From positions 1-64,000 of the forward strand of contig NZ_FSRB01000004.1 in assembly GCF_900129635.1 (NCBI RefSeq): a stretch of 64,000 nt of DNA. The letters are read 5' to 3'. The notes below the pieces were generated by a model, which was not told where the DNA came from, did not search any database, and saw nothing but the letters and a program-made list of their open reading frames with translations. Shown here piece by piece: positions 17,684 to 27,200 of the stretch (position 1 is its first letter; the number at the start of each line of letters is the position of its first letter). A program made the translations under genes and the position numbers. The DNA is from Singulisphaera sp. GP187 (GTDB taxonomy: Bacteria; Planctomycetota; Planctomycetia; Isosphaerales; Isosphaeraceae).

Positions 17684-19788
17684 ATCTCCGTGCCGTTGTG
17701 GCGGCGGCCCTGGTTTTCGCTGGGGTCGGCGCCGTCCAGGCCAAGGCCGCCGATCCTCAGGCTGACGCGATCGCCCAGGCGATCGAGCGTGGCGTGGCCT
17801 TTTTAAAGGCGCAGCAAGAACCGCGAGGGAACTGGTCGTTCGCGTTCAACCACGACCACACGCTGGGAATCACCGCACTCGCCGGTCTGGCACTGATGGA
17901 GAACGGAATCGATCGGGACGATCCCACGATCACCCGGGCCGGCTCTGTGGTGCGCAGCCTCGCGGTCCGATCGACGCAGACCTATGACCTCGCCCTGGCC
18001 ATCCTCTTCTTGGCTCGGGCCCAGGTGGAGACGCGCGGACCGGACGACCCCCTGATTCAACGTCTGGCCGCGCGGCTCGCTGCGGGAGAGCAGGGGGGGA
18101 TGTGGTCGTACACGGTGCCGCTCGAAAGTGTCGAAGATGACGACGTGCGCTCCCGCAGGCCTCGGCGCGACTTGTCGAGGAGGGCCGTCGAAGCGGGTGA
18201 CAACTCGAATACCCAGTTCGCCCTGCTCGGAATCTGGGCGGCCAGCCGCCACGGCTTCGACCCCAACGCCAGCCTGGCGGCGATTGACGCTCACTTCCGC
18301 CGTTCTCCCGACCGAAACGGTCGCTGGGGCTATGTCAGCGGAGCCTCGGGGACCGACTCCATGACCTGCGCGGGCCTGATGGCCCTGGCAATCAGTGCGG
18401 CCCGGCCGAACCTGGCCGAACGCCAGACCGCCCGCGCCCGAGGCGCGGCCCTGGCCGCCGATCCAATCTTCGCGAAGGCGCTGGAAGCGGTCGCCAAGGA
18501 TGCGCGAAAGATCGGTCAAAATTCCGACATTTACTACATTTGGTCACTTGAACGGGTCTGTGTGGCCCTTGGCCTCCGCGCACTGGACGGCTTCGATTGG
18601 TATGAAACCGGGGCCCACGAGTTGCTCCGCCGTCAGATGGACGACGGCGGCTGGCCTGAGCCCGCCTGGGGCCGGATTCCCAACACTTGCCTCGCCTTGC
18701 TCTTTCTCCGGAAAGCCAACCTCGCGTTCGAACTCGATCGCGTCCTCAAGCTTCCCACCGCTCCTCGACTCGACAAGCCGGTCGACGAGGCTCCCGTTGC
18801 CGAGAAAGCGAAGGAAGCCCGACCCCGAACCGGGGGCGAGGAAAACGACGTTATCGTCACCGGGGCGAGCGACACCAATTTTCCGGAGATCTCCGTCGAA
18901 TTCGAGGTCAAGCGACCCGATGGGACTTACTTGCTTGATGCGACCGAGAAGGATTTCCGGGTCACCGAAGAAGGTCAGCCGGTCCTGATCCGCAAGTTCC
19001 AGTCACCCGTCACCACCCAGGCCCACGCGACCACGGTCGTTCTCGTGGTCGATCGCAGCCGGAGCATGGAAGAAGAGGACCGGATCGGCGGCCTCAAGCG
19101 TGCGGTCTCTTCGTTCGTGAAGGGGCTCCCGCCGGGATCGCGCGTGGCGGTGGTCGCCTTCGGCTCCGACGTGAAGACGATCTGCCCGTTCACCGGTGAC
19201 CCGCAAAAAGTCCAGGAGGCCGTCGACGGCCTGACCCCGGAAGGAGCCACCCGTTACTACGACGCCGTCGCCGAAGCGCTCGAGATGCTCAATCGCGAGA
19301 AGGGCCGCCGCGCCGTGCTGGCACTCACGGACGGCGAGGACACGTTCAGCCAGTCGGCCTCGCTCGACTCGGTCATCGTGGCGGCCCGACGCCTGGGCTT
19401 ACCCGTCCACACCTTGGGACTCGGTACGGAGGACGAGATCGAGAGCGATGCACTCCGTCGCCTGGCCGTCGAGACTCGCGGCCAATACTATCCCGCGCGC
19501 CAGGCCGATCAGTTGCGAACGATCTATGAACAACTCGCCGAACGACTGCGTTCGAGCTACTCTCTGGCCTACCAGAGTGACCGAGCGCTTCCGGACGGAA
19601 CCCTTCGACCGGTCCGGATCTATTACCGGGCCAGCCGCAAGGCGGGCGAGACCGCCGTGTTCATCCCAGGAATGGTCGTCCCCGCGGGCGGCTGGCCTCA
19701 ACTCTTTCTCCTGCTCGTCGCGGGTCTGATCGCCCTGGCCGCGCTCCCGGGCTGGCTCGCGCGGAAGCGGAAGCCCGCGACTCCTTGA
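17680..19788 (+). CDS. Exported toroid (prenyltransferase-like) and vWA fusion protein
   Basis: A signal peptide (1-24) precedes an alpha/alpha-toroid of the squalene-cyclase type (~30-365) shown by the repeats AFLKAQQEPRGNWSF, GRWGYVSGASGTDSMTCAG and QMDDGGWPEPAWGRIPNTCLAL. The acidic DxDD cyclase motif is absent, so this is probably a binding scaffold. After a charged linker (~370-395) comes a strand-rich segment (EISVEFEVKRPDGTYLLDATEKDF) and a vWA domain (~450-640) with MIDAS DRSRSM near 457, followed by SYSLAYQSD and a C-terminal membrane helix (~675-695). The second half resembles VWFA-related Acidobacteria-type proteins. The ATG overlaps the TGA of the FHA gene, which fixes it as an operon member. 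Confidence 0.87.
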   Translation: MNLRAVVAAALVFAGVGAVQAKAADPQADAIAQAIERGVAFLKAQQEPRGNWSFAFNHDHTLGITALAGLALMENGIDRDDPTITRAGSVVRSLAVRSTQTYDLALAILFLARAQVETRGPDDPLIQRLAARLAAGEQGGMWSYTVPLESVEDDDVRSRRPRRDLSRRAVEAGDNSNTQFALLGIWAASRHGFDPNASLAAIDAHFRRSPDRNGRWGYVSGASGTDSMTCAGLMALAISAARPNLAERQTARARGAALAADPIFAKALEAVAKDARKIGQNSDIYYIWSLERVCVALGLRALDGFDWYETGAHELLRRQMDDGGWPEPAWGRIPNTCLALLFLRKANLAFELDRVLKLPTAPRLDKPVDEAPVAEKAKEARPRTGGEENDVIVTGASDTNFPEISVEFEVKRPDGTYLLDATEKDFRVTEEGQPVLIRKFQSPVTTQAHATTVVLVVDRSRSMEEEDRIGGLKRAVSSFVKGLPPGSRVAVVAFGSDVKTICPFTGDPQKVQEAVDGLTPEGATRYYDAVAEALEMLNREKGRRAVLALTDGEDTFSQSASLDSVIVAARRLGLPVHTLGLGTEDEIESDALRRLAVETRGQYYPARQADQLRTIYEQLAERLRSSYSLAYQSDRALPDGTLRPVRIYYRASRKAGETAVFIPGMVVPAGGWPQLFLLLVAGLIALAALPGWLARKRKPATP

Positions 19789-20741
19789 CCGAGGTCGAAT
19801 CGCCCCCCGTTCCGTTGTTGAGATCGGTGTCGATGCTACCACCCATCCGCTACCCGCTCCCCACGTTCGTGCTCCTCGTCATTCTGGGCCTCCTCGCCTG
19901 GCGTGGAGAGACGATGACGCGCCCTCTGAGATCGTCCTTGGCCGAGCGCTGGCAACGTCAATTCGCGGGCCCGCCGGTCCCCAATTCGACCGAGCCGAAA
20001 GTCGTCGCCGGGCCCATCGTGCGCAAGGCACTCTTGCTTCACGACGCCGTGGCCACGTCGGACCGCCCGTCAGGCGCTCCGTCCGAACCGATCCGGTTGC
20101 GGATGTTTGTTGATATCTACGACATCTGGCCATTGAGCGGCCCACCCGATTTCTACCGAGTCGGCAATCGCCGGCCGATCGGCTGGGTGAATGCGAACGA
20201 CCTTTTGCCCTGGGATACCCGGCTCGTCGTCCACTCTCCCGAGGTCGAGTCGACATCAGCGGTTGCAAACCCGTCAAAAGATCGCCCACGGCCCCCGAGC
20301 CGACCGGCCCTTCCGGTTCTCTCCTGGACCGCCGACACGGTTGAGGTCGCAACCTGGGACGAGTCGCTCCCTTGGCAGTCCGTGAAGGGGCGCACCCCGA
20401 TCCGAATCACTCAGCTTCGTCCCGACGACTGGGGAGTCTGGATCAGCCGCCCCGAACTGCTCAGCCTGCTGCGGAGGACCGGGCCGAACCCCCCCGAACC
20501 CGCGAAGCTCACGAGACTCCGTGCGATTCTCGGCCGCTTATCGGACGATCGCCCCCTCTCGGCCCAAGCTCAGGCCGCGACGATCGCGTTTCTTCCCGTA
20601 CAGGTCTTCACGTCCCGAGACGATTCGTTGTCCCTCCTCGACTCGAACGAGGCGTTGGCGCGAGCCAACGAGAACTGGTCGCCGGAAGCCTCATGGGGTG
20701 GGCTCTCGTTCCAGTTTCTTCCGCTCTCAACGCTTCCTTGA
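19785..20741 (+). CDS. Membrane-anchored operon partner, family not recognised
   Basis: A 318-residue protein with one N-terminal membrane helix (PLPTFVLLVILGLLAW). The soluble part has a stretch, DFYRVGNRRPIGWVNANDLLPWDTRLVV (~125-152), that looks like an SH3-like beta barrel, and a helical C-terminal half. The first possible start is a TTG at 19785 that overlaps the previous stop (TTGA), typical of translational coupling; the GTG at 19827 or ATG at 19833 would leave the helix closer to the N-terminus. It is the last gene of the Hsp70-FHA operon, and 816 bases without a gene follow. Its function is unknown; the operon position suggests a periplasmic partner of the toroid-vWA protein. Confidence 0.7.
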   Translation: MTEVESPPVPLLRSVSMLPPIRYPLPTFVLLVILGLLAWRGETMTRPLRSSLAERWQRQFAGPPVPNSTEPKVVAGPIVRKALLLHDAVATSDRPSGAPSEPIRLRMFVDIYDIWPLSGPPDFYRVGNRRPIGWVNANDLLPWDTRLVVHSPEVESTSAVANPSKDRPRPPSRPALPVLSWTADTVEVATWDESLPWQSVKGRTPIRITQLRPDDWGVWISRPELLSLLRRTGPNPPEPAKLTRLRAILGRLSDDRPLSAQAQAATIAFLPVQVFTSRDDSLSLLDSNEALARANENWSPEASWGGLSFQFLPLSTLP

Positions 20742-21557
20742 GATCATGCTCGGATGGTGGGGAAACCTCTCGGTCTCCCGCTCAAGGGGTGCTGATCTCG
20801 CATATTGAAACGGGAGATGGGTAAATCAAAACGTGACTTGTGTTTAATGCAAATATGGCGAATTGGGAATTCCGCGGGCAGTCGCCGGCTCGGGTTTGTG
20901 AACGAAGGTGTCATTCAGGTCGATGAAACTGGCGGGCGATGAACCGGCTGAAAGGGATCCGAAGGGGAAAGCTGGCGCACGCCGAGGTTGCCACCCCGGG
21001 AGCTCTTAGCCGGTGGGCATTATTATCCATGAAATTGGATGATGTGTAAGCCATGGGTGCCACGGGTTGAGTCCAGCCCGTGGCACTCCGTGGGCTTTGC
21101 ACCCCCGCGGTTAACCGTCAGAAAATCAAAAAAACCGAGACCAACGGCTTCGCGGTAATGCCGTGCCGTCGCGTGACCACTTGTATGGAGATTGGACGGG
21201 CTGTTGTCCAGGCGGTGGACATCCTCCCGCAAGAGAATACAATCTAGGCTTGGACATCTTGGGCCGACGACCTTCCGTGTGGATATCAGGATCCTCGCCG
21301 CTCAGACCGCGGATCAAGGCGGCGCCTTCAGATCCATGTGCACGTCTCTCGTGTCCGGTTCCGAGTCTCGCGGATGAGTCGACTGCGGCCAGGTCCATCC
21401 CGAAGGGGACGTGTCGTCGTTTCATTTCCCTTCACGTCAATGATTTTTGTCGGAACGAGTCCGTTGGATGCAGTCCCGACGGACGTAACTTCCCGTCGTT
21501 TTCCGACGCTTCAGTCAGAGAACGGCCCTCTTCCCTATTTGAACAAGGAGTGGACAG
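20742..21557. other. Intergenic region containing a palindromic repeat
   Basis: No gene is supported in these 816 bases. The part from ~21010 to ~21150 is a dispersed repeat described separately. The last 15 bases contain AAGGAG before the lipoprotein start, and the promoter of that gene is probably in 21400-21540. Confidence 0.5.
21012..21150 (-). repeat. Dispersed intergenic repeat with hairpin, copy 1
   Basis: The core is a perfect hairpin, GTGCCACGGG (21057-21066), 10-base loop, CCCGTGGCAC (21077-21086). Flanks read, on the minus strand, TTTGATTTTCTGA then AACCGCGG, TGCAAAGCC and GAGTGCCACGGG, and end CATCATCCAATTTCATGGAT. The same order of words occurs at 36840-36920 on the plus strand. 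Confidence 0.75.
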
Positions 21558-21959
21558 ATGAGCGATAGACGCCAAGTCATGAAACGATTTCGAATCCCGG
21601 CGCTGGTCGTGGCGACGGCGATGATGAGCCTCGCCGGATGCGGGGAAGGGGCACCCTCGGGTTCAGCGTCGACTGAGGAGGGCACGATCAAGGGAACGGT
21701 CACGATCAAGGGAAAAAAGGCCACCGATGGGCAAGTCTCCTTTGATCCCACCAACAAAGCCAGGCCCAATGAAACGGCACGCAAGGCGGAGATCGGCAAA
21801 GACGGCAGTTACACGGTGAAGACCTTGGTCGGAGATAACGTGGTCCGAGTGACCGTCCCCGGAATGGAGAAAGACCGCACTCTGATCGGCACTCAACTGA
21901 ATTTCGAGGTCAAGCCGGGAGAGAATACGTACGAAATCGTGCTTCCGCCCCCCAATTGA
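21558..21959 (+). CDS. Small lipoprotein with carboxypeptidase-regulatory-like fold
   Basis: A 133-residue protein with a lipobox, LAGC, so it is exported and lipid-anchored. The mature part is a short beta sandwich: EGTIKGTVTIKGKKATDGQVSFDPTNKARP, then GKDGSYTVKTLVGDNVVRVTV. This matches the small transthyretin/carboxypeptidase-regulatory-like lipoproteins that planctomycetes place beside DUF1559 genes. Here the DUF1559 gene faces it on the opposite strand, and the two share a strong terminator hairpin. The start has AAGGAG nine bases before the ATG at 21558; an inner ATG (MKRFRIPALV, 21588) is a second possibility. Function unknown. Confidence 0.8.
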   Translation: MSDRRQVMKRFRIPALVVATAMMSLAGCGEGAPSGSASTEEGTIKGTVTIKGKKATDGQVSFDPTNKARPNETARKAEIGKDGSYTVKTLVGDNVVRVTVPGMEKDRTLIGTQLNFEVKPGENTYEIVLPPPN

Positions 21960-22032
21960 GGCGTGGTCAATCGCTCATGAGAAAGTGGCCGTCATTGCAC
22001 TCGAACACTTTTCTAGGATGAGCTTGGCGCAT

Positions 22033-22070
22033 GACGAAGGCCGGACGGAATCTTCCGCCCGACCTTCGTC
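22033..22070. terminator. Bidirectional terminator hairpin
   Basis: GACGAAGG (22033-22040) pairs with CCTTCGTC (22063-22070), and CGG-CGG pairs inside with CCG-CCG around AATCTT; GTTT follows. It lies between the convergent lipoprotein and DUF1559 genes and can serve both. Confidence 0.7.
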
Positions 22071-22135
22071 GTTTCGGTCGCCCTCTGGATTCAAGCGCCT
22101 TGAACCCGTGGGGTGAAACTCGATCCAACGATTAT

Positions 22136-23122
22136 TTAGAGGCTATCACTCGAGACCACCTCGCCTCCCTGAATCGTGGCTACGGACCACCAAGTCGTTT
22201 GGGAGATCGTGTTCTTGACGAAGCGGACCGTCCCGTCGCCGAACAGGACGTTGACCCCACCGGAATGGTAGCTGCTCGCGGTCGACGCCCCGCCACCGTT
22301 GTCCGGAGCGTAGAGACAACTGGTCCCGTTGGGCGTCATGACATGGTTGTATCGCCCCGTGGCCGGGTGGCCGGTATGCCAGTATCGACCCGACGCCATG
22401 CCACCGGCCATGTTACCGGTCGCGGGGTTAATCGCCTTGCATGCGGTGGCGTACGCGAGGGCGCTATCCCCGGGCGTTTGCGCGGCGACATCATAGATGG
22501 TGGCGGACGGGCGATTCTGATCGCGCCGATTGTTGTTCGCGCCGCTGCCGGTCCCCTTGACCCGTTCGCTGAACGCCGCGGACTGGCTCAGTCCGTCCGT
22601 CACTGACGCGAATGAGACCGCCTTGGTTTCCGGTACCACGCCGAACATTCCGTCCGGGATCCCCGCGAGGAAGAACGAGTCAGGCCTGGCGCCCGCGTTG
22701 GCGACATAGTTCGTCTTCCCTTCAACGTTGGACAAACGATCGGAGTCCGACGGGCAAAGGAAGGCATTCACCACCGTTCGAATCCCCGTGGTGTTTTCCG
22801 CCCTGCCGGGGTCGGCCATCCCCGCGGTGAAATTCAAGGCGTTATACAGCGCGTTCTGTTCGATGTAGGTCAGCATCAAAGGATGCGGCCCCCAGTCGTT
22901 CCATCCGCGGGGTCCTTGCCCCCAAGGCAACGCATTCACGGTGCCATGGTAGTTATGCAGCGCAATGCCAAGCTGCTTCAGGTTGTTGATGCATTGTGAA
23001 CGCCGCGCCGCTTCACGTGCGGCCTGCACGGCCGGCAGCAACAACGCGATCAGAACGGCGATAATCGCGATCACGACGAGCAACTCGATTAAAGTGAACG
23101 CACGACGACAAACTCTTCTCAT
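22136..23122 (-). CDS. DUF1559 prepilin-like secreted protein
   Basis: A 328-residue member of the large planctomycete DUF1559 family. It starts with a type IV prepilin-like N-terminus, RRAFTLIELLVVIAIIAVLIALLLPAVQAAREAARR, and the conserved SQCINNLKQLGIALHNYH. The C-terminus has the H-x9-DG motif (HSGGVNVLFGDGTVRFV). Such proteins are pseudopilin-like and are probably assembled or exported through a type II or type IV pilus-related system; planctomycetes have dozens of copies with unknown individual roles. The ATG follows GGGAG at a good distance. The partner lipoprotein is convergent downstream rather than in the same operon, an unusual arrangement. Confidence 0.93.
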   Translation of the reverse strand: MRRVCRRAFTLIELLVVIAIIAVLIALLLPAVQAAREAARRSQCINNLKQLGIALHNYHGTVNALPWGQGPRGWNDWGPHPLMLTYIEQNALYNALNFTAGMADPGRAENTTGIRTVVNAFLCPSDSDRLSNVEGKTNYVANAGARPDSFFLAGIPDGMFGVVPETKAVSFASVTDGLSQSAAFSERVKGTGSGANNNRRDQNRPSATIYDVAAQTPGDSALAYATACKAINPATGNMAGGMASGRYWHTGHPATGRYNHVMTPNGTSCLYAPDNGGGASTASSYHSGGVNVLFGDGTVRFVKNTISQTTWWSVATIQGGEVVSSDSL

Positions 23123-24295
23123 CGGAATTGACTCCCACCACGTGAAAGCGTGAAAGATGGATCAGAGATGACGATGACGACTAATCGCAAACGAGCTTGC
23201 TGAGCAAGACTTCTCCGCGCGTGCAAAGTCCCCATGGCTTGACGCCATCGCGACTCTGCACTCGGAATTCACCCACCGACCACCGTGCAACCAGCCTAGC
23301 AAACTAACCGAATCGTCTGCGGCTCGGGCACGAATACGTCTGGTAGGGGGAACCAGGGACGTGAGGTCGGACCTCGCGTCTGGCACCAGGCGGTCTTAAA
23401 GCTCATGATTCACTGGACGATTAGAGATGGATGGAAGCAGCACAAAACTCCATCAGGCATCTTGAGGTATAAGCACGCACTGCCCGAAAAGCAAGAACAA
23501 ACTTAGCGAGGTATCGTGATTTAAAGAATTAGGATTTAGCGAACCGAAAAAAGGTTCTTATGTATTAAGGAATTCGGAATTAGGGAGGAGGATGTCGTCA
23601 TCACTTCCGTGGAGACTATGATCGCCGTCTTAAGGAAATCAGGCTGCCGACTCGATCCGATTTCCGTGTCGACACTTATGCGCTCGCCGTTCTGATTCGC
23701 CGCGGGGGTCGGAGTGGTTTTGAGCGATTGCGTTTGCGGAGGGCAATCCGCTCGCCGGCCAAGCTTCCCTTTTGCTCAAATCACGCCGGTGGTGGTGGTA
23801 TTTGTCTCAGCCTCTGGTCTCATAGATCCGGTGATCTCTGACTTCCTTCTTCCGAATGACAGCGGTGCCTGTGGTTGCCGCGGGCGTGCTCCGCTTGCCG
23901 GTGCCCTCGAAATTCAGGGGACGGCACCGGTTTAGACCGAGCAGCGATGGCGCCGATTATCGATGGGATGCGGACGCGGCCGTTCGCTGTGCAGGATTCG
24001 TGCCAAGTCCACTTCGATCCCCCGCTTCATCTCCAACTTGCCGCTCGACCTCTGTTCACCGCACTACTCCAGGAATTGTTTGAGGCCCATGTTGCCAAGG
24101 TGAAACATCGGCTTCAGAAATGCGTTCAGGCATCTTGCAATTCAATGTCTCATGATTGATGTTATTCGTCCCGCACTGCCGGCCATATAAGGCGGACCGG
24201 TGCGGTCGATTTTTTGGGCTTCAGGACGCCAACCCGGCCGTATTTCAGCGGTCCCGCGGCCGCGAAGCTCTCCCACCCCCCCCGAGGACGATCCC
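23123..24295. other. Long intergenic region, no gene supported
   Basis: Nothing here looks coding. The first ~200 bases should hold the promoter of the DUF1559 gene. Around 23520-23600 the sequence is AT-rich with a small hairpin (GAACC at 23541, GGTTC at 23553). An 8-bp inverted repeat, CCGGTGCC (23898-23905) and GGCACCGG (23923-23930), flanks AATTCAGGGGAC, resembling a REP-type palindrome. The stretch 24200-24295 is open in the frame of the next gene, but I doubt that it is translated. Confidence 0.45.
23898..23930. repeat. REP-like inverted repeat
   Basis: CCGGTGCC and GGCACCGG form an 8-bp stem with a 17-base loop containing AGGGGAC. Only one copy is visible in the window. Confidence 0.4.
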
Positions 24296-27200
24296 TTGAG
24301 AGCACAACAGGGCAGAGGACACGGACTGTTTTCCCGGAGGCAACGTCAGGCCAGAGCGGCCAGGCGGACGAGCAACTTCAGCATTGAGGCTCTCGAAGGC
24401 CGAACGTTGCTCGCGAGCCGGCTGTTTGCGCTCCCGCTCAATGGTCCCTCGGTGATTGCCGAGCTCGACCCTCAGAGTGGGGCCGAGCTTCGTCGGTTCA
24501 GCACACCGGTACCGGCGGACCCGTTCGGTGAGAACGGCCTGGCGTTCGACGGCCGGGTCCTTTACTACATGCCTCACGACAATACGGACCGGCTCTGGGA
24601 ACTCGACCCGGATACTGGTTCCGTGATCCGATCCGCGGCCGTGGGTGATGGGAGTGGCCAGATTGATGGGATCGGCGCGGTGGGCGGTAAGGTCTATCTT
24701 CAGGATATTCTCAACCACCAGCTTGTTGTAGTCGACCCGACGACTGAGACCGTCGTCGGTCGGCTGAACGTGGCGGCCAACCTGGCCGGGGGACTCACCG
24801 GCGCGGACGGCCCGGATGAGCTGGTGGCGACCGAGTCCTTCACGACCGCCGTGCGGATTGACCCGGCGACGGGTGATGTCCTGGGACGGTTTGCGCTCCC
24901 TGGCCCGATCTTAGGGGCCGCGTTTGTCGATGGTAAGCTTTACTTCGGATCCGCGCAAATGGGCCAGGTCTATGTGACCGACCGCACGGGGAACTATCTG
25001 GAGACGCTGAATATTCCCTATCCGGTCTCGGCCCTCGCCGGCGACGGGGTCGTAGTTGATACCGAGCCCGAACCAGGCGCGGAGCAGATTATCAACGGTG
25101 ATTTCGAAAGCGGAGATCTCACCGGCTGGTATACGTACACTCAACCCGGAAGTAACGGGCAGAGCATTCACACCTATAGTGTTGCCGACCTACCGAGTCG
25201 GCCGTATCCGGCCCCGCCGCAGGGTCATTTCGCGGCGACCAACGACTTGTACGGGCCAGGGACGGAGGTTCTCTACCAGAACGTTGCCCTGCCGGCCGGG
25301 CAGTCGGCCCGCCTGTCCATGCTCGTAGCCTATCATAATCAGGCGATCGGATTCTTCACGCCCGACACACTCGACGCGCTGAGTTTTCAAACCTTTGCGA
25401 ACCAACAGATTCGCATCGACATTGTCGACCCGACCGCCGACATTCTCTCGACGGCGGCCGGTGACGTCCTCATGACCGTCTTCCAGACGAAGTCCGGCGA
25501 CCCGAACTCGCTGGCCCCGACCGAGATCAATGCCGACCTCTCCGCCTTCGCCGGCCGGACGGTGCGACTCCGGATCGCGATCGCCGAGAACCAGAACTTC
25601 TTCGATCTCGCGGTCGACTCGGTCAGCATCCAGACCCGTCAAATTCATCCACCCTCCGCCCCGGCCGCGTATTACGTCGCCGACCTTGAGGATTACGGCG
25701 GAGGGACCGGCAAAGTGATCCGGATCGACGCGGCCACCGGAGCCCAGACCATCGTCTCGGCGGGAGGTCAGTTCATTGACCCGTACAGCGTGGCGCAGGC
25801 GTCTGACGGCTCGCTGATCGTGGCCGATCAGGGCTTGTTGGGTGGCACCGGTACCCTCTTCCGCGTGGACCCGGTCACCGGGGTCCAAACGGTGATCACC
25901 ACGGGCGAGTATCTCGTCGACCCCTTTGAAGTCGTGATTGCCCCGGACGGCAGTTTCCTGGTTGCCGACTTCGGCTACGGCGGGTTGGGGCGGGTTGTCC
26001 GGGTCGACCCCACGACGGGGGCGCAGACGCTCGTGTCGGACGCCGGCATGCTCCAGCGACCGTTCGGGATCGCGACCGCCCCTGACGGCACGATCTTCGT
26101 AGCGAGCTCCTGGTACGTCGGTGAGACCGGCCAGGTCTTCCGAATCGATCCGGTCACCGGCGTGCAGACCCTGATTGCAACCGGCGGTGCTCTCGTCGAC
26201 CCGACCGACGTGGTCGTGGCTCCCGACGGAAGCCTGATCGTGTCCGACCCCTCGGCGATGGGTGGCCAGGGCGCGATCTTCCGGATTGACCCTGCGACCG
26301 GCGTCCAGACCTTGATCTCCCAGGGGGGCCTGTTCCGAGCGCCGATCGGACTTGCGATCGCCCCCGACGGTCGTCTGATCGTGGCCGATCCCGGCGCTCT
26401 CGATGGCCTCGGCGCGTTGATCGGCGTCGATCTGGTGACCGGAGCGCAGTCCGTCGTCGCGTCGGGGGGGATCTTGCATAACCCGCTGGGCGTTGCCGTC
26501 GGCACCATGCCCACCCAACCCCCCGTTAACACTCCGCCGACGGCCAGTGCCGGGGGGCCGTACACGGTCGAAGAAGGGACGACCGTCACGCTTGATGCCT
26601 CAGGCACGACCGACCCTGACCAGGATCCAGGTTCACTCACCTACCTCTGGGACCTGAACGGCAACGGCGTGTTCGGCGAGACCGGCTCGGCCGCCTCCAA
26701 CGGCGATGAGGTTGGCCTGAACCCGGTCTTCTCCGCCGCCGGATTGCCTGGCGGGGCCATCCTGACCATCAGCCTCAAGGTGATCGACGCAAGCGGGCAG
26801 ACCAGTCTCGCCACCAGCACGATCACCATTGATAACCGGCCGCCGATCGTCACTCTCGGCCCGGACATCGCGATCAACGTGGCCGACACCTTCACCGCGT
26901 ACGGGTCGTTTACCGACCCCGGGGTCGGTGAGGACTTCCGCGCCTCGGTGGATTACGGCGACGGCGCGGGGTTGCAGGTACTCGCCCTCAATCCCGATCG
27001 GACGTTTGACCTGAGTCACGTCTATTCGCGGGCCGGGACGTACAGCGTCGTCGTTTACGTGACCGATGGCAACGGCGGCACGGACCATGCGTCCTTGCTC
27101 GTGACGGTGAACCCGCTCACCCCCACGCTCTACACGCTGGGCGGATCGATCACCTACGGGCAAGAATTCGCGACGCTCGGCGGGCTGGTCACCGGCAGCG

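Noticed and set aside
23714..24159. Short plus-strand frames before the large secreted protein
   Set aside because: No motif, no ribosome site and overlapping frames; treated as non-coding.
25680..26510. Repetitive DNA that might be a CRISPR or satellite array
   Set aside because: The periodicity comes from protein-level beta-propeller repeats (APDGSLIVAD); units are not identical at DNA level.
25190..26518. 442-residue minus-strand frame opposite the large secreted protein
   Set aside because: Its apparent repeats mirror the NHL repeats of the real gene.
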